Source: Thiovibrio frasassiensis
GTDB lineage: Bacteria > Desulfobacterota > Desulfobulbia > Desulfobulbales > Desulfurivibrionaceae
Reading direction: 5' to 3'
DNA length: 64,000 bases
Assembly (NCBI RefSeq): GCF_029607905.1
Contig: NZ_JAPHEH010000001.1
Location: forward strand, 959,530 to 1,023,529
The position numbers and the translations under genes were made by a program. Shown piece by piece: positions 25,749 to 34,381 of this stretch (the first letter of the stretch is position 1; every line of letters starts with the position of its first letter). Under the pieces are notes generated by a model, which worked only from the letters and a program-made list of their open reading frames with translations, was not told the origin of the DNA and did not search any database.

Positions 25749-26546
25749 TTACCGGCCAATGCCCTTCACGGCAATTTTATAGGGTGCTTCAGCCGGCTGG
25801 AACAGGCCAAGCAGTTCCCGGTTGAGCGGCATCGAGTAACGCCAGGAGGTCTTGACCGCACCATCAGTGAGCCGCACCAGACGGCCTTGCACAACCAAGG
25901 TTTTGCGGGTATTGGCAAAGGTGGTCACCACGACATACTCAAGATCCGGCATTTTGTTTGCCAGTTCGCCGACGTTTCGGGAAAGGATGAATTCCCCGGT
26001 CTGGGGCAGGATAGTGATATCCTTGCCCAAGCGAAGCTCAGTCACCTTGAGGCCACGGTCGCTCAGATCGGTGAGCAGGTATTCGCCCATAACCCGGCCA
26101 AACTCGGTGTCCCGCTTGAGATCGGAAAGAGGCACGGCGTTGACCACCGCAATCTTGCCAGTTATAGGCTGTTCGCCCTCCTCCTGCATCTCATAGTACA
26201 CCTTGCCGGCGATCTCCTTGGTCATTTCCGAAAGGAGGATCTCCGTACCCAAGGTTTTCGAGCTGTCGGGCAGGTACTGATAGACATTGTACTTGGTCGG
26301 CACCCTGCGCACTTCCGCCACCGGCGGAACCGTTCCCGCTTCTTTACGCACAGTGGCTACCGAGCCGGGCACAACCTTCTTGCCCGAGGCTTCTCCTGCT
26401 GGGGTGGTCATCTCCGGACCCTCCGCCACCATGACTTCCGGCTTGGCGGCAGGCTTGGCCTCCTGCTGCACCGTCACGCACCCGGAAGCGGCAAACAGCA
26501 CCAACCCCAGGCAACACAGTATTGCCTTGCTCCTTCCCTTTTTCAT
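25749..26546 (-). CDS. FlgO-family outer-membrane lipoprotein
   Basis: The 265-residue protein has a lipoprotein signal with A-S-G-C23 and a Pro/Ala linker. The FlgO-type domain (about 110-265) has 'FGRVMGEYLLTDLSDRGLKVTELRLGKDI' and 'EFILSRNVGELA', then a segment about activity strands ('VVTTFANTRKTLVVQGRLVRLTDG'). FlgO is an outer-membrane lipoprotein needed for normal flagella in Vibrio, but the family is wider than motility. It lies in a minus-strand run with a second FlgO-like gene upstream. Confidence 0.8.
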   Translation of the reverse strand: MKKGRSKAILCCLGLVLFAASGCVTVQQEAKPAAKPEVMVAEGPEMTTPAGEASGKKVVPGSVATVRKEAGTVPPVAEVRRVPTKYNVYQYLPDSSKTLGTEILLSEMTKEIAGKVYYEMQEEGEQPITGKIAVVNAVPLSDLKRDTEFGRVMGEYLLTDLSDRGLKVTELRLGKDITILPQTGEFILSRNVGELANKMPDLEYVVVTTFANTRKTLVVQGRLVRLTDGAVKTSWRYSMPLNRELLGLFQPAEAPYKIAVKGIGR

Positions 26547-26715
26547 CCCGTCCTCCCTGAACGATTTACTCTCTTTCCATGGAAAGCCATGTTTCTCTGC
26601 ATCCCTGCGGCTATCGTATCACAATTGCGGCAATCGCATAACGCCGCGCTTACAACAGTTGTTCCTCTTTTATGTTGTGCACGGACCTCTGCCTTTTTTC
26701 CGGCGAAAAAACCCC

Positions 26716-27411
26716 TCACAATTCCAATTTTTTCAAATAGAGCGGCTCCGGTTTTCCCTCCCGGACCGAGGCGGTATCGGCCAACAGCTGCTCGGCCAAT
26801 TGATTTCTCGGAATAATGACCGTGGCCGAGGAGAGGAGCTTGGCGCTCCTGTTGTCGATGATCCTGGCGTTGATGACAATGCTGTCCTTGCTGGCGGTGT
26901 AGGTGCCGGTGAGCATGGCGCCTGCGGCTACAGTCTGGCTGATCTCGCTGGGCTTGCGGGAAAGACCGAACTCGCCCCGTTTTTCCTGGAGCGAGATTGC
27001 CTGACTTTTCCGGATCTCAAGCACCTCGTAGCGCTGTTGCTGCATCTCGTTCATCAGCTGCTCCGCCACATACCGGCCCAACGACGAGGTGCGGGTCAGT
27101 TTTTTCAGTTCGACAAAGGTACAGATCAGAACCCCGTTGCCCAGGTCTCCATTTTCCGGGTCGGCATCCGCCAGGTTGCGGAACAGCTCATTGGCCAACC
27201 CCTGGATCTCCGTGCGCAAGACGGCGGCTTCGTTGACCATGACCACCGGAGCCGGGGCAACGGCCTCGACCTTCGGTTTCTCGGGCTTCTCCTGGCTGAA
27301 GGGCCAGAAGGCTTCGGCCTGACCGGGGCACAAAAGCAGGGCCAGACCGATTATGGTCGGAAGAATAGAAAGGGTCAGCCAGCGGAGGCATGGTTTGCTT
27401 GGGAATTGCAT
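26716..27411 (-). CDS. FlgO-family exported protein
   Basis: The 231-residue protein has a signal peptide ending near 'LLLCPGQAEA' (about 34) and a FlgO domain. The domain shows 'LGNGVLICTFVELKKLTRTSSLGRYVAEQLMNEMQQQRYEVLEIRKSQAI' and, later, 'GEFGLSRKPSEISQTVAAGAMLTGTYTASKDSIVINARIIDN'. It is the first gene of the four-gene minus-strand cluster, 169 bp before the FlgO-like lipoprotein gene. No flagellar structural genes are visible nearby, so a general envelope role is equally possible. Confidence 0.8.
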   Translation of the reverse strand: MQFPSKPCLRWLTLSILPTIIGLALLLCPGQAEAFWPFSQEKPEKPKVEAVAPAPVVMVNEAAVLRTEIQGLANELFRNLADADPENGDLGNGVLICTFVELKKLTRTSSLGRYVAEQLMNEMQQQRYEVLEIRKSQAISLQEKRGEFGLSRKPSEISQTVAAGAMLTGTYTASKDSIVINARIIDNRSAKLLSSATVIIPRNQLAEQLLADTASVREGKPEPLYLKKLEL

Positions 27412-27721
27412 ATGTCGCTATTCTCCTTTATTATGGGACCCCGAAAAGTCGCCTCGGCCCGCCAGACGACCTTGGCGGAAAAGAGTTCCCGGTATGTCCT
27501 TAATCATCGGTTGGCACAGACTTTGTCTTTAACAAAAAATGCTTTGCATATTGAGAAGATAGAGACTTTTCGGCTGCCAGGCTCCTGCCTGGCAGAGCCA
27601 TGGACCACCGAGACAACCACATGTGGTATGGTGGTTATACAGAGAAACCATATCTTGCGGAAAATCAAAACGCCACCCAGCGTGGATTTTTTTTCTGCCA
27701 CTCGCCCAAGGGGTGGAAACC
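27412..27721. other. 310-bp divergent intergenic region with a strong hairpin
   Basis: The region separates the FlgO cluster (minus) from a plus-strand hypothetical gene, so it should hold both promoters. CTGCCAGGC (27574-27582) pairs with GCCTGGCAG (27587-27595) around TCCT, a 9-bp stem without a T-tract. A 12-bp palindrome ACCACATGTGGT lies at about 27616-27627 and could be an operator. I see no convincing -35/-10 pair and no gene. Confidence 0.5.
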
Positions 27722-28222
27722 ATGACCGAGAGAGAAAGTTTACTGGCGGAAGAAAGTCTCATTGTCCGCCACTCCGGAGAGATTCCGGAAATCGCCTTCC
27801 ACGGCTCCCTCTACTATCTCTGCGAAGACCCGGCAGGCCCGACCCTCACCTTAAACAAAACAGAACTGGATCTCCTGCGCCAACAGGTGGTGGCCCGTTA
27901 CCGGGAGATCCTGCTGCGGGATCTCAACCCGGAAAACCGGGACGCCCGCATCTACCGGGGATTGAGACGGTGCATCTTCAACTGGGAGCGACTCGGGAAA
28001 TTCTGCCTCCGCCAGGGTCTTGCCGTTGAGGATCTGCACCAGGAGATTGCCGATGCCCTACGCAGCTTCCTGCGCCAGGAGACGAATGAGGTCTTGGCGG
28101 GGCTGCGCCACTCCTGCCTCAACTGCACCGAGGAGGAACTGACAACCTTTGCCAAAGAGATGGAGGTGGGGCCGGAAGAGCTGCCGGAAGGGCTTGGGAT
28201 GCTGTTCTGCCCGCAGAGTTAG
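27722..28222 (+). CDS. hypothetical protein, helical, 166 residues
   Basis: I do not recognise this family. ATG 27722 is preferred because it follows a GGGGTGG ribosome-binding-like sequence and avoids an atypical Trp/Cys-rich extension. The protein is acidic and mostly helical, with 'LTLNKTELDLLRQQVVARYREILLRDLNPENRDARIYRGLRRCIFNWERL' in the middle and a paired-cysteine segment 'LRHSCLNCTEEEL' about 124-136. It stands alone between the FlgO cluster and the nitrilase-RfaE2 gene, with repeats after its stop. Confidence 0.7.
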   Translation: MTERESLLAEESLIVRHSGEIPEIAFHGSLYYLCEDPAGPTLTLNKTELDLLRQQVVARYREILLRDLNPENRDARIYRGLRRCIFNWERLGKFCLRQGLAVEDLHQEIADALRSFLRQETNEVLAGLRHSCLNCTEEELTTFAKEMEVGPEELPEGLGMLFCPQS

Positions 28223-28240
28223 AGGTTGCTAACAACAGCC

Positions 28241-28305
28241 CTTCGACAGGGCTCAGGGGTTGTTCCCATAACGTAAAAAATCCGCTCGTGCTGAGCCTGT
28301 CGAAG
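28241..28305. repeat. inverted pair of CTTCGACAGG-CTCAG type repeat
   Basis: CTTCGACAGGGCTCAG (28241-28256) faces CTGAGCCTGTCGAAG (28291-28305), complementary apart from one extra G. Sequences of this form are widespread dispersed extragenic palindromes in bacterial genomes. It sits between two convergent genes. Confidence 0.7.
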
Positions 28306-28349
28306 CACCTGTCCGGGCCACAGGCTGATTTGTTACGAACGGATTTTTT
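28275..28349. terminator. possible bidirectional terminator with long loop
   Basis: AAAAAATCCG (28275-28284) is complementary to CGGATTTTTT (28340-28349). The arms end in A- and T-tracts as in a two-way terminator, but the ~55-nt loop holds one arm of the dispersed repeat and weakens the case. It serves the converging genes at 27722-28222 and 28333-29616. Confidence 0.45.
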
Positions 28350-29616
28350 TAAGCAAGGAGGTGGTGGAGTAGTTTTCCACCAAGGGGATGGAAAGCACCC
28401 GGCCGCCCGCGGCCAGCACCTCAGGGGCGCCGACGATTTTTTCCACCGGCCAATCCCCGCCCTTGACCAACACATCGGGCATCAGGGCGGCGATGAGGTT
28501 CTGCGGCGTTTCTTCAGTAAAGATCACCACATGGTCCACGCAGCCCAGGGCGGCCAAAATTCTGGCCCGGCTCTGTTCATGGTTTACCGGCCGGTCGTCT
28601 CCCTTGCCCAACCTCCGCACCGAACCATCGCTGTTGACCCCGACCACCAGACAATCGCCTTCCCCGCGGGCCTGCTCCAGATAGGTGACATGCCCCTGGT
28701 GCAGGATGTCGAAACAGCCGTTGGTGAAAACCACCTTGCGGCCCACCGTCCGGTATCGGGCAGTCAAGGCGGCCAGCTCCTCAAGTTCCATGATCTTATC
28801 CTGATCATTAAACCGATACGGGGTCACCCCCACCGTGTTAAAACGCTGGCGGAGCTCCTGTGTTACGGCCGGATCGATCCCGACCCAAGCTGCGTCCGGT
28901 TCTACCCCACCCTCGGCGAGGATCGTGCCATCCGGCCCGATGACCAGGGAATGGCCGCCGAACTCGGTTGCGCCGGTAACCCCGCAACGGTTGCAGGCCA
29001 CCACAAAGATCTGGTTTTCAATGGCCCGGGCCATTGCCAAGGTCCGCCAGTGTTCCCGCCGCGCGGCGGGCCATTGCGCACTCACCAGCAAAAGTTGCGC
29101 CCCTTTGGCGGCTTGGCTCCTGACCAGTTCGGGAAAGCGGAGGTCGTAACAGACCAGCCCGCCGACCAAGCCAAGCCCGGTTTCCACCGGCTGGGGATTG
29201 CCCCCGGGACTGAAATGACGATCCTCACCCATGGGGGCGAAGAGCTGCTGCTTGCGGATCGAACCGACAACCCCCTCGGGACCGACGATATACAGGGTAT
29301 TATAGATGGCGCTGTCAACCTCGGTGAGCACCTCCTCGGGCAGGGAGCCGGCCAGATAGATGGCGTACTCCCCGGCCAGCCGCTGCATCTCCTCCAGCAC
29401 CTCCACCGTCTGTAGGGCGAAATGCTGGAGCTGCCCGTAGGCAAAGCCGCAGCTCCACAGCTCGGGCAGCACGATAATCCCGGGACCGGCGGGCGCCAGA
29501 CGGGCCAAACCGGCCCGCAGCGCAGCGAGATTCGCCGCCGGTTCGCCCAACTTGACGTCAAACTGCAAAAAACCGGCATGATAGGAGGCGGTGGTGCTTT
29601 TGCTGATATTTTTCAT
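28333..29616 (-). CDS. fusion: carbon-nitrogen hydrolase (nitrilase) + RfaE2-type heptose-1-phosphate adenylyltransferase
   Basis: From ATG 29616 a single 427-residue frame encodes two domains. Residues ~12-270 are a nitrilase-superfamily amidase with catalytic E ('IIVLPELWSCGF'), K ('GSIRKQQLFAP') and C ('GGLVCYDLRFPE'), resembling omega-amidase types. Residues ~280-427 are an RfaE2/HldE-C domain with 'VVFTNGCFDILHQGHVTYLEQARGEGDCLVVGVNSD', the nucleotidyl-transfer HxGH, and 'VLVKGGDW' then 'YSTTSLLKKI'. The latter makes ADP-heptose for LPS core. No stop or clear ribosome binding site separates them. The frame stays open upstream of 29616, but that part overlaps the divergent antiporter and does not look coding. 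Confidence 0.85.
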   Translation of the reverse strand: MKNISKSTTASYHAGFLQFDVKLGEPAANLAALRAGLARLAPAGPGIIVLPELWSCGFAYGQLQHFALQTVEVLEEMQRLAGEYAIYLAGSLPEEVLTEVDSAIYNTLYIVGPEGVVGSIRKQQLFAPMGEDRHFSPGGNPQPVETGLGLVGGLVCYDLRFPELVRSQAAKGAQLLLVSAQWPAARREHWRTLAMARAIENQIFVVACNRCGVTGATEFGGHSLVIGPDGTILAEGGVEPDAAWVGIDPAVTQELRQRFNTVGVTPYRFNDQDKIMELEELAALTARYRTVGRKVVFTNGCFDILHQGHVTYLEQARGEGDCLVVGVNSDGSVRRLGKGDDRPVNHEQSRARILAALGCVDHVVIFTEETPQNLIAALMPDVLVKGGDWPVEKIVGAPEVLAAGGRVLSIPLVENYSTTSLLKKIRS

Positions 29617-29877
29617 GGCATCAGAATGACCCGCTCTCGAGTTTTTGTCAATATGCGGTTGCAAGGGTCTCTGCCTTGGCAACGGGACGCCTTGTTTTTT
29701 CAGTATTGACAGCGGCTCAGGCGTATGGGATGTTTTTGATATGCTTGGGATCTCCGTGTTTTCCCGAGTTTCCGGCAAAGAGGCATGCTGCCCCGGAAAT
29801 TTTCCGAAATCTTCGGATTGATCGCAGCATGCGGGAACATTCAGGCCGCAACCAACAACAGGCATTCGGCACCATCC

Positions 29878-32016
29878 ATGGAAGTCACCCTGGCCCTTGC
29901 CATACTCCTCGGGGCCGGTTTTGCCGCGGCAAAACTCGGCCAGTTGATCCGTCTGCCCTCGGTCACCGGCTATGTCTGCGCCGGTCTCCTCCTCGGCCCC
30001 TCGGGCCTTGGCTTCATCACCCCGGAACTCACCGGAGACAAACTCTCCCACTTCAACCAGATCGCCTTGATGCTGATCGCCTTCGGCATTGGCGAACATC
30101 TTGAGCTGAAACGGCTGAAAAAAACGGCGCGCACCGTCTTTTTCATCGGTTTCGCTGAAGCGTTCTTTGCCTTTGTCTCCGTCTCCGGCGCCATTTTCCT
30201 GACCGCTTTCTTTTTGCACTTAGGTCCGAAGGGCTGGCTGGTGCACCACTATCTTTCTCTGGCCATGCTCCTCGGCGCCGTGGCCATTGCTACGGCGCCG
30301 GCCTCCACCCTCTCGGTGATGCGGGAAATGCGGGGCAAGGGACCCTGGACCACCACCCTCATGCAGGTGATTGCCGTTGACAACGGCCTGGCCATCATGA
30401 CCTTCGGCATTATCGCCTCTGTGATCCGCCATTTCGGCGAGGGCGGCGCAGGGGCGATGTTGGGCGGCTGCCTGATCAGTATTTTGGAGATCGCCGGCTC
30501 GCTGTTGCTCGGAGTGGTCACCGGACTGGCCATCGATTACCTCGGTTCGAAAATAAAACGACGCAGCGAAATGCTTACCGCCGGTCTCGCCCTGTTGCTC
30601 CTCTGCGGCGAAACCGCCAGTTTTCTCGATTTTTCGCCCCTGCTGGCCGGAATGGCCGCGGGATTTACCATCGTCAATCGACACCGGCGGGATGTCCGTT
30701 TTTTCCGGGCCTTAAACGGCTTTGAAGCGCCGATCTATGTCCTCTTTTTTACCCTGGCCGGGGTGCATTTTAATTTCAAGGAGTTTGCCCTTGCCGGCGG
30801 CCTGGGAATTATCTACTTCCTCTGCCGGGCAGGCGGCAAGAATCTCGGCGTCCATTTGGGGGCACAGTTTTCCCGGGCGCTCCCTTCCGTCCGGCTTTTT
30901 CTGGGCCAGGCCCTGATACCGCAGGCGGATGTCGCCATTGCCCTCATTTTTCTCACCCAGGGCATCCCGGAACTGAAGATGTATACCCCATACCTCACGC
31001 CGGTTCTGCTGGCCGGGGTCTTCCTTGCCGAACTGTCCGGCCCGGTCCTGGCCCGACATGCCGTCATCAAGGCAGGAGAGGCGAACAGTGATGAACCTCC
31101 CGCCGCTCCCCCCCTTGATGAAGCGGGAGAGGCAAAGACGGAGGGGCTTATCCCGGAAGCGGTGCAGTTGATTCCCTGGACCTGGGAAAAACTTATCCCC
31201 CCTTCCCAACAAGAGGGACAGGTTCTTTTCGGCGCCTCGCACCTGGCCACGGTTGCCGGCCTGGCCAGAATGGCCACGATCATTGCCCATTATCATGATG
31301 CCCGTCCCTGTGCGGTTCGGGTTATTCCCCCAAAAATAGGCCGCTATTATACGGAGTTGCACGCGGAAACGGAGTTTCTCTTTGCCGTTGAGGCGGCAGA
31401 GGTAAAAAATATCGGCTATGCGCTGAATACGGCGATCGTCGAGGATGACAATGTGGCAAACGGCATCCTCGCCCAGGCGGAAAGCACGAAAACCTTTGCC
31501 ATCGTCATCGGCCATCCGCTGCAGGGAACCCACAAGGAATTTGAGCGGGTGGTCGAACAGGTGGTAAACCGCGCCACCTGCCCGGTGATCATCGTCCGCT
31601 TCAGCGGAGTACTCCATACCGAGCAGATCCTTGTCCCGGTAACGGGCAGCGATGATCTCATCGCCCTCAAGAATATCATCTGCGCCCTGGCCAAGGTGGG
31701 AGAACACCGGGTTACCATCTTATGGCTGCTGCCCCCGGAGGAGAATGAAGCGGGGTGTGCGGCCGCCAGGCAAAAAATGGAAAGCTGGAACCAGGCCGTT
31801 GGCCTGGGCTGCTGCGTGCGCTCAGAGGTCTTTGCCACGGAAGCGCGGCTGGAAACCATCGTCGAAGCTGCGGCTGACCATGACCTGATCGTGATGTCCA
31901 GCACGTTCAGCCAAGGCCTTGAGCGGATTGTCTTCGGCTCTCTGGCGGAAAATGTGGCGCAAAGCTGCGGCAAGCCCATGCTTATTGTTTACTCCCCCAT
32001 TTCCCAGCGAAAATAG
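29878..32016 (+). CDS. CPA2-type Na+(K+)/H+ antiporter with C-terminal universal stress protein domain(s)
   Basis: I start at ATG 29878 (MEVTLALAILLGAGFAAAKL), giving 712 residues. The first ~390 residues are a 12-helix cation:proton antiporter 2 domain with 'RLPSVTGYVCAGLLLGPSGLGFI' and 'AIATAPASTLSVM'; the antiporter-type acidic pair is not obvious to me. The rest is soluble: a linker (395-430) then USP-like segments, including 'VEQVVNRATCPVIIVRFS' and a second ending 'DHDLIVMSSTFSQGLERIVFGSLAENVAQSCGKPMLIVYSP', typical of UspA. This suggests ligand- or stress-gated ion exchange at the inner membrane. Confidence 0.88.
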   Translation: MEVTLALAILLGAGFAAAKLGQLIRLPSVTGYVCAGLLLGPSGLGFITPELTGDKLSHFNQIALMLIAFGIGEHLELKRLKKTARTVFFIGFAEAFFAFVSVSGAIFLTAFFLHLGPKGWLVHHYLSLAMLLGAVAIATAPASTLSVMREMRGKGPWTTTLMQVIAVDNGLAIMTFGIIASVIRHFGEGGAGAMLGGCLISILEIAGSLLLGVVTGLAIDYLGSKIKRRSEMLTAGLALLLLCGETASFLDFSPLLAGMAAGFTIVNRHRRDVRFFRALNGFEAPIYVLFFTLAGVHFNFKEFALAGGLGIIYFLCRAGGKNLGVHLGAQFSRALPSVRLFLGQALIPQADVAIALIFLTQGIPELKMYTPYLTPVLLAGVFLAELSGPVLARHAVIKAGEANSDEPPAAPPLDEAGEAKTEGLIPEAVQLIPWTWEKLIPPSQQEGQVLFGASHLATVAGLARMATIIAHYHDARPCAVRVIPPKIGRYYTELHAETEFLFAVEAAEVKNIGYALNTAIVEDDNVANGILAQAESTKTFAIVIGHPLQGTHKEFERVVEQVVNRATCPVIIVRFSGVLHTEQILVPVTGSDDLIALKNIICALAKVGEHRVTILWLLPPEENEAGCAAARQKMESWNQAVGLGCCVRSEVFATEARLETIVEAAADHDLIVMSSTFSQGLERIVFGSLAENVAQSCGKPMLIVYSPISQRK

Positions 32017-32069
32017 CAAAACGATCATGGAACTTTCTTCGCGATTTTGCCGCAGTCTGGCAAAATCCC

Positions 32070-32107
32070 CCCGTATTTTCAGCGTTGACAATCTGTTAGG
32101 CGCATGG
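32070..32107 (+). repeat. ~40-bp direct repeat, copy 1
   Basis: CCCGTATTTT...CAATCTGTTAGG...TGG here is repeated at 35981-36020, about three quarters identical. A weaker third relative (CCGTATTTTTTCCG...CCAATCTG) is at about 41093-41130. The first two copies bracket the patatin-to-ferritin accessory stretch. Confidence 0.5.
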
Positions 32108-32190
32108 AATTGTTGCTGGACCATGGTCAAAACCACGGGACGAAGATGCAACATGTTGACGATATGGACGTATCGAAACCGAATTATCAA

Positions 32191-32200
32191 GGGGGGGGGG
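32191..32200 (+). repeat. poly-G tract (G10) acting as the ribosome binding site of the patatin gene
   Basis: Ten consecutive G lie three bases (ACA) before ATG 32204, in place of a normal AGGAGG. Such homopolymers slip in replication; a change in tract length would alter Shine-Dalgarno pairing or spacing, giving phase-variable translation rather than a frameshift. Confidence 0.75.
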
Positions 32201-32203
32201 ACA

Positions 32204-33970
32204 ATGGGGTGCTATAAACTTGCTGTAGCCATTAGTGGGGCCGTGTCACTTGGCAGTTATGAAGCCGGCGTTATGTATGAAATTATTAAGGCCATTGGCC
32301 AGCATAATCTCAATCCTGATACCCTCCCGGAGGACCGCATTGAAATTGATGTTATCACCGGTGCATCTGCAGGAGGAATGACCGCGGCAATCACGGCCCA
32401 AAAACTTTTATTTGAATCCAATAACCTTGAGGGTGCGTTTGTAAATCATTTATACAAACCCTGGGTAGAAGAAGTCGATCTCATGAAACTCCTGCAGATC
32501 GGCCCTAAAGACAGACCCGACTTATCGTTGCTTTCCTCGGAATTGATCCTTGATATTTCAAAAAAATACCTAGACGACCGTTACTCCAGCAGCGCTCCAA
32601 CCTCGCCTAAAAAGCATGCCGCCGCCGCAGATACAATTCTGCTGGGCCTGGCAATGTCCAATCTTAATGGGGTCGATTACGGCATGGAAATGCGCAGCTT
32701 CCAAAATATAGCCAGCGATGACCCGGCATCTCAAAACAAATTTATCTATACCCGGCATCAAGACCGATTTGTCCGCGAGGTAAAGGCAAATCCCGCATGC
32801 GATATGCAAAGTTTCTGGGACCCAATACGAAAAGCGGCGGTCGCCTGCGGAGCGTTTCCTTTCGCTTTCCGAGTTCAGGGAATTGAGCGAAGTCAGACTG
32901 ATGAGGCATATCTTGGCGCCGAACCATTTGGTTTTAAGAAGTTGTTTGCTTATACGGATGGAGGCGCCTTCCAAAACGAGCCTCTCGGAATGGCAAAAAA
33001 ACTCGTGAACCAAATTGATACAGCGCATCTCAACCATGAGAAACGATTTTACCTCTATATCTCTCCAAACCCGAAGAAACGTTCATCCCTTAATGATAAG
33101 TTTACCGCTGAGACCGCCAACTATCTCGCAACCGGCAAGGCATTAGTCTCGGCATTTTATACCCAAGCCCGTTTTCATGATTGGATAATGACTGCCAATA
33201 CCAATAAGGATGTGGAGATCTTCGATCACAGGGCTGAAGCATTGCAGGGTCTGCTTACCCAATCTCCGGAAAAATTAGGCGAATTTGCTTCCGTCGCCGA
33301 TGCTTTACTCAACGCGCTCTATGCTGGCACCTTAGGAACCAATCAGGGAGAAACACAGGAAGCCGCGCTTGCACGGCTCAAGCACCAGTTTGATAAGGAA
33401 TATAAGGCTCTCCTCTCCACACTTGAGCAAAAAGGCATCAACCAAGACGCGGCCTTAACCTGGCTAAAGGCTGTTTTGGTGTTGGAAAAAGCCGCGAATT
33501 TAGGGGACCGGGACATTATGACCGTATATAACGTCACCGCGGACGCAGATGAAGTTGCAGGCGAAAAACTCGCAGCATTTGGAGGATTTTTCGACCAGAA
33601 ATACAGGGATTTTGATTATACTATCGGCAGACAGAAAGCACGAAAACTGCTTGATATGCTCAAATCACAAGCAGGGAACAATAGCAACTTGCCGTTAACA
33701 AATTTCGCATACTCCGAAGTCATAAAAGAACCTGATACGACACTGGCAAACGTTACGGTCAACGATCTGCCCAAGGAAAAAAGATTGGCGCTCAAGGCAG
33801 CTGTTGTTGAGCGCTATAAAACGTTGATTGATATCTCTGTCAAAGGACCAATAAAACATTTCCTGGTGAAATTTTTTGGTAAAATCGCGGTCAGCATACT
33901 GCTCGGGGAACTTTTGCAATTAAACGACGACACCCCGCCCAAAGGTCAAGAGGACGATGACCGGCTATAA
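32204..33970 (+). CDS. patatin-like phospholipase
   Basis: The 588-residue protein has the patatin dyad. The nucleophile S55 is in G53-A-S-A-G57 ('VITGASAGGM'), D252 is in 'YTDGGAFQNEPLG', and an oxyanion-type Gly segment 'ISGAVSLGSYEAGVMYEI' opens the protein. It should be a lipid acyl hydrolase acting on membrane phospholipids. After the catalytic domain (about 1-310) comes a ~270-residue helical region of unknown role. There is no signal peptide, so the enzyme is cytosolic or secreted by another route. Codon use is more AT-rich than flanking genes, suggesting transfer. Start chosen by the G10 tract. Confidence 0.88.
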   Translation: MGCYKLAVAISGAVSLGSYEAGVMYEIIKAIGQHNLNPDTLPEDRIEIDVITGASAGGMTAAITAQKLLFESNNLEGAFVNHLYKPWVEEVDLMKLLQIGPKDRPDLSLLSSELILDISKKYLDDRYSSSAPTSPKKHAAAADTILLGLAMSNLNGVDYGMEMRSFQNIASDDPASQNKFIYTRHQDRFVREVKANPACDMQSFWDPIRKAAVACGAFPFAFRVQGIERSQTDEAYLGAEPFGFKKLFAYTDGGAFQNEPLGMAKKLVNQIDTAHLNHEKRFYLYISPNPKKRSSLNDKFTAETANYLATGKALVSAFYTQARFHDWIMTANTNKDVEIFDHRAEALQGLLTQSPEKLGEFASVADALLNALYAGTLGTNQGETQEAALARLKHQFDKEYKALLSTLEQKGINQDAALTWLKAVLVLEKAANLGDRDIMTVYNVTADADEVAGEKLAAFGGFFDQKYRDFDYTIGRQKARKLLDMLKSQAGNNSNLPLTNFAYSEVIKEPDTTLANVTVNDLPKEKRLALKAAVVERYKTLIDISVKGPIKHFLVKFFGKIAVSILLGELLQLNDDTPPKGQEDDDRL

Positions 33971-33996
33971 AACCAAACCTGACTGTTTGGGGCGAA

Positions 33997-34048
33997 CTTC
34001 GTTGTAGCTCGGGGGACCGAATCTTTGTTTCCCGGACTACAACCGAAG
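33997..34048. other. long imperfect hairpin after the patatin gene
   Basis: CTTCGTTGTAG (33997-34007) pairs with CTACAACCGAAG (34037-34048) with one bulged base, and CGGG (34010-34013) with CCCG (34031-34034) inside. A small CCAAAC/GTTTGG hairpin (33973-33990) precedes it. No T-tract, so it may stabilise the 3' end of the mRNA or be a repeat element rather than an intrinsic terminator. Confidence 0.5.
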
Positions 34049-34114
34049 TAGTTGCCAATTGCTCGGCTCGTCGCGTATGCTTGTCTCAAGGCACAGCCTT
34101 AGGCACATATTTTC

Positions 34115-34381
34115 ATGTCAGGACTAAAGGCCAAGATGCGCCATTATTTTGATGCCGGTGCGCTGATCGTCATCTTTCTCACCTTGATCCTTTTCGTGGC
34201 GGCGCTGTACTTCACGGGCTTTACCCACGATCTCCTCCTTGAAGCCGGCGTCTTTCTGGTTTCAGTGAAACTGATCGTAATGTCGTACAAAAACAATGTT
34301 GCTGCAGACAATCTGCATCGGGAGCTAGCCGAGATTCGCGCCCTGATCCAGGCAATACAGAGCAAATCAGGGGCGAATTGA
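34115..34381 (+). CDS. small two-helix membrane protein, unknown
   Basis: The 88-residue protein has a hydrophobic segment about 16-36 ('ALIVIFLTLILFVAALYFTGF') and a second, weaker one about 41-56 ('LEAGVFLVSVKLIVMSY'), followed by an amphipathic C-terminal helix ('AADNLHRELAEIRALIQAIQ'). I do not recognise a family. Its TGA is immediately followed by the ATG of the PH-like membrane gene, so the two are probably co-translated. Confidence 0.65.
   Translation: MSGLKAKMRHYFDAGALIVIFLTLILFVAALYFTGFTHDLLLEAGVFLVSVKLIVMSYKNNVAADNLHRELAEIRALIQAIQSKSGAN

Noticed and set aside
29617-30219. N-terminal extension of the nitrilase-RfaE2 frame
   Set aside because: It is antisense to the antiporter gene and reads as low-quality sequence; the nitrilase fold starts after 29616.
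32204-33970. Patatin as CBASS (CapV) effector
   Set aside because: No nucleotidyltransferase (CD-NTase) or accessory gene is nearby; neighbours are small membrane proteins.
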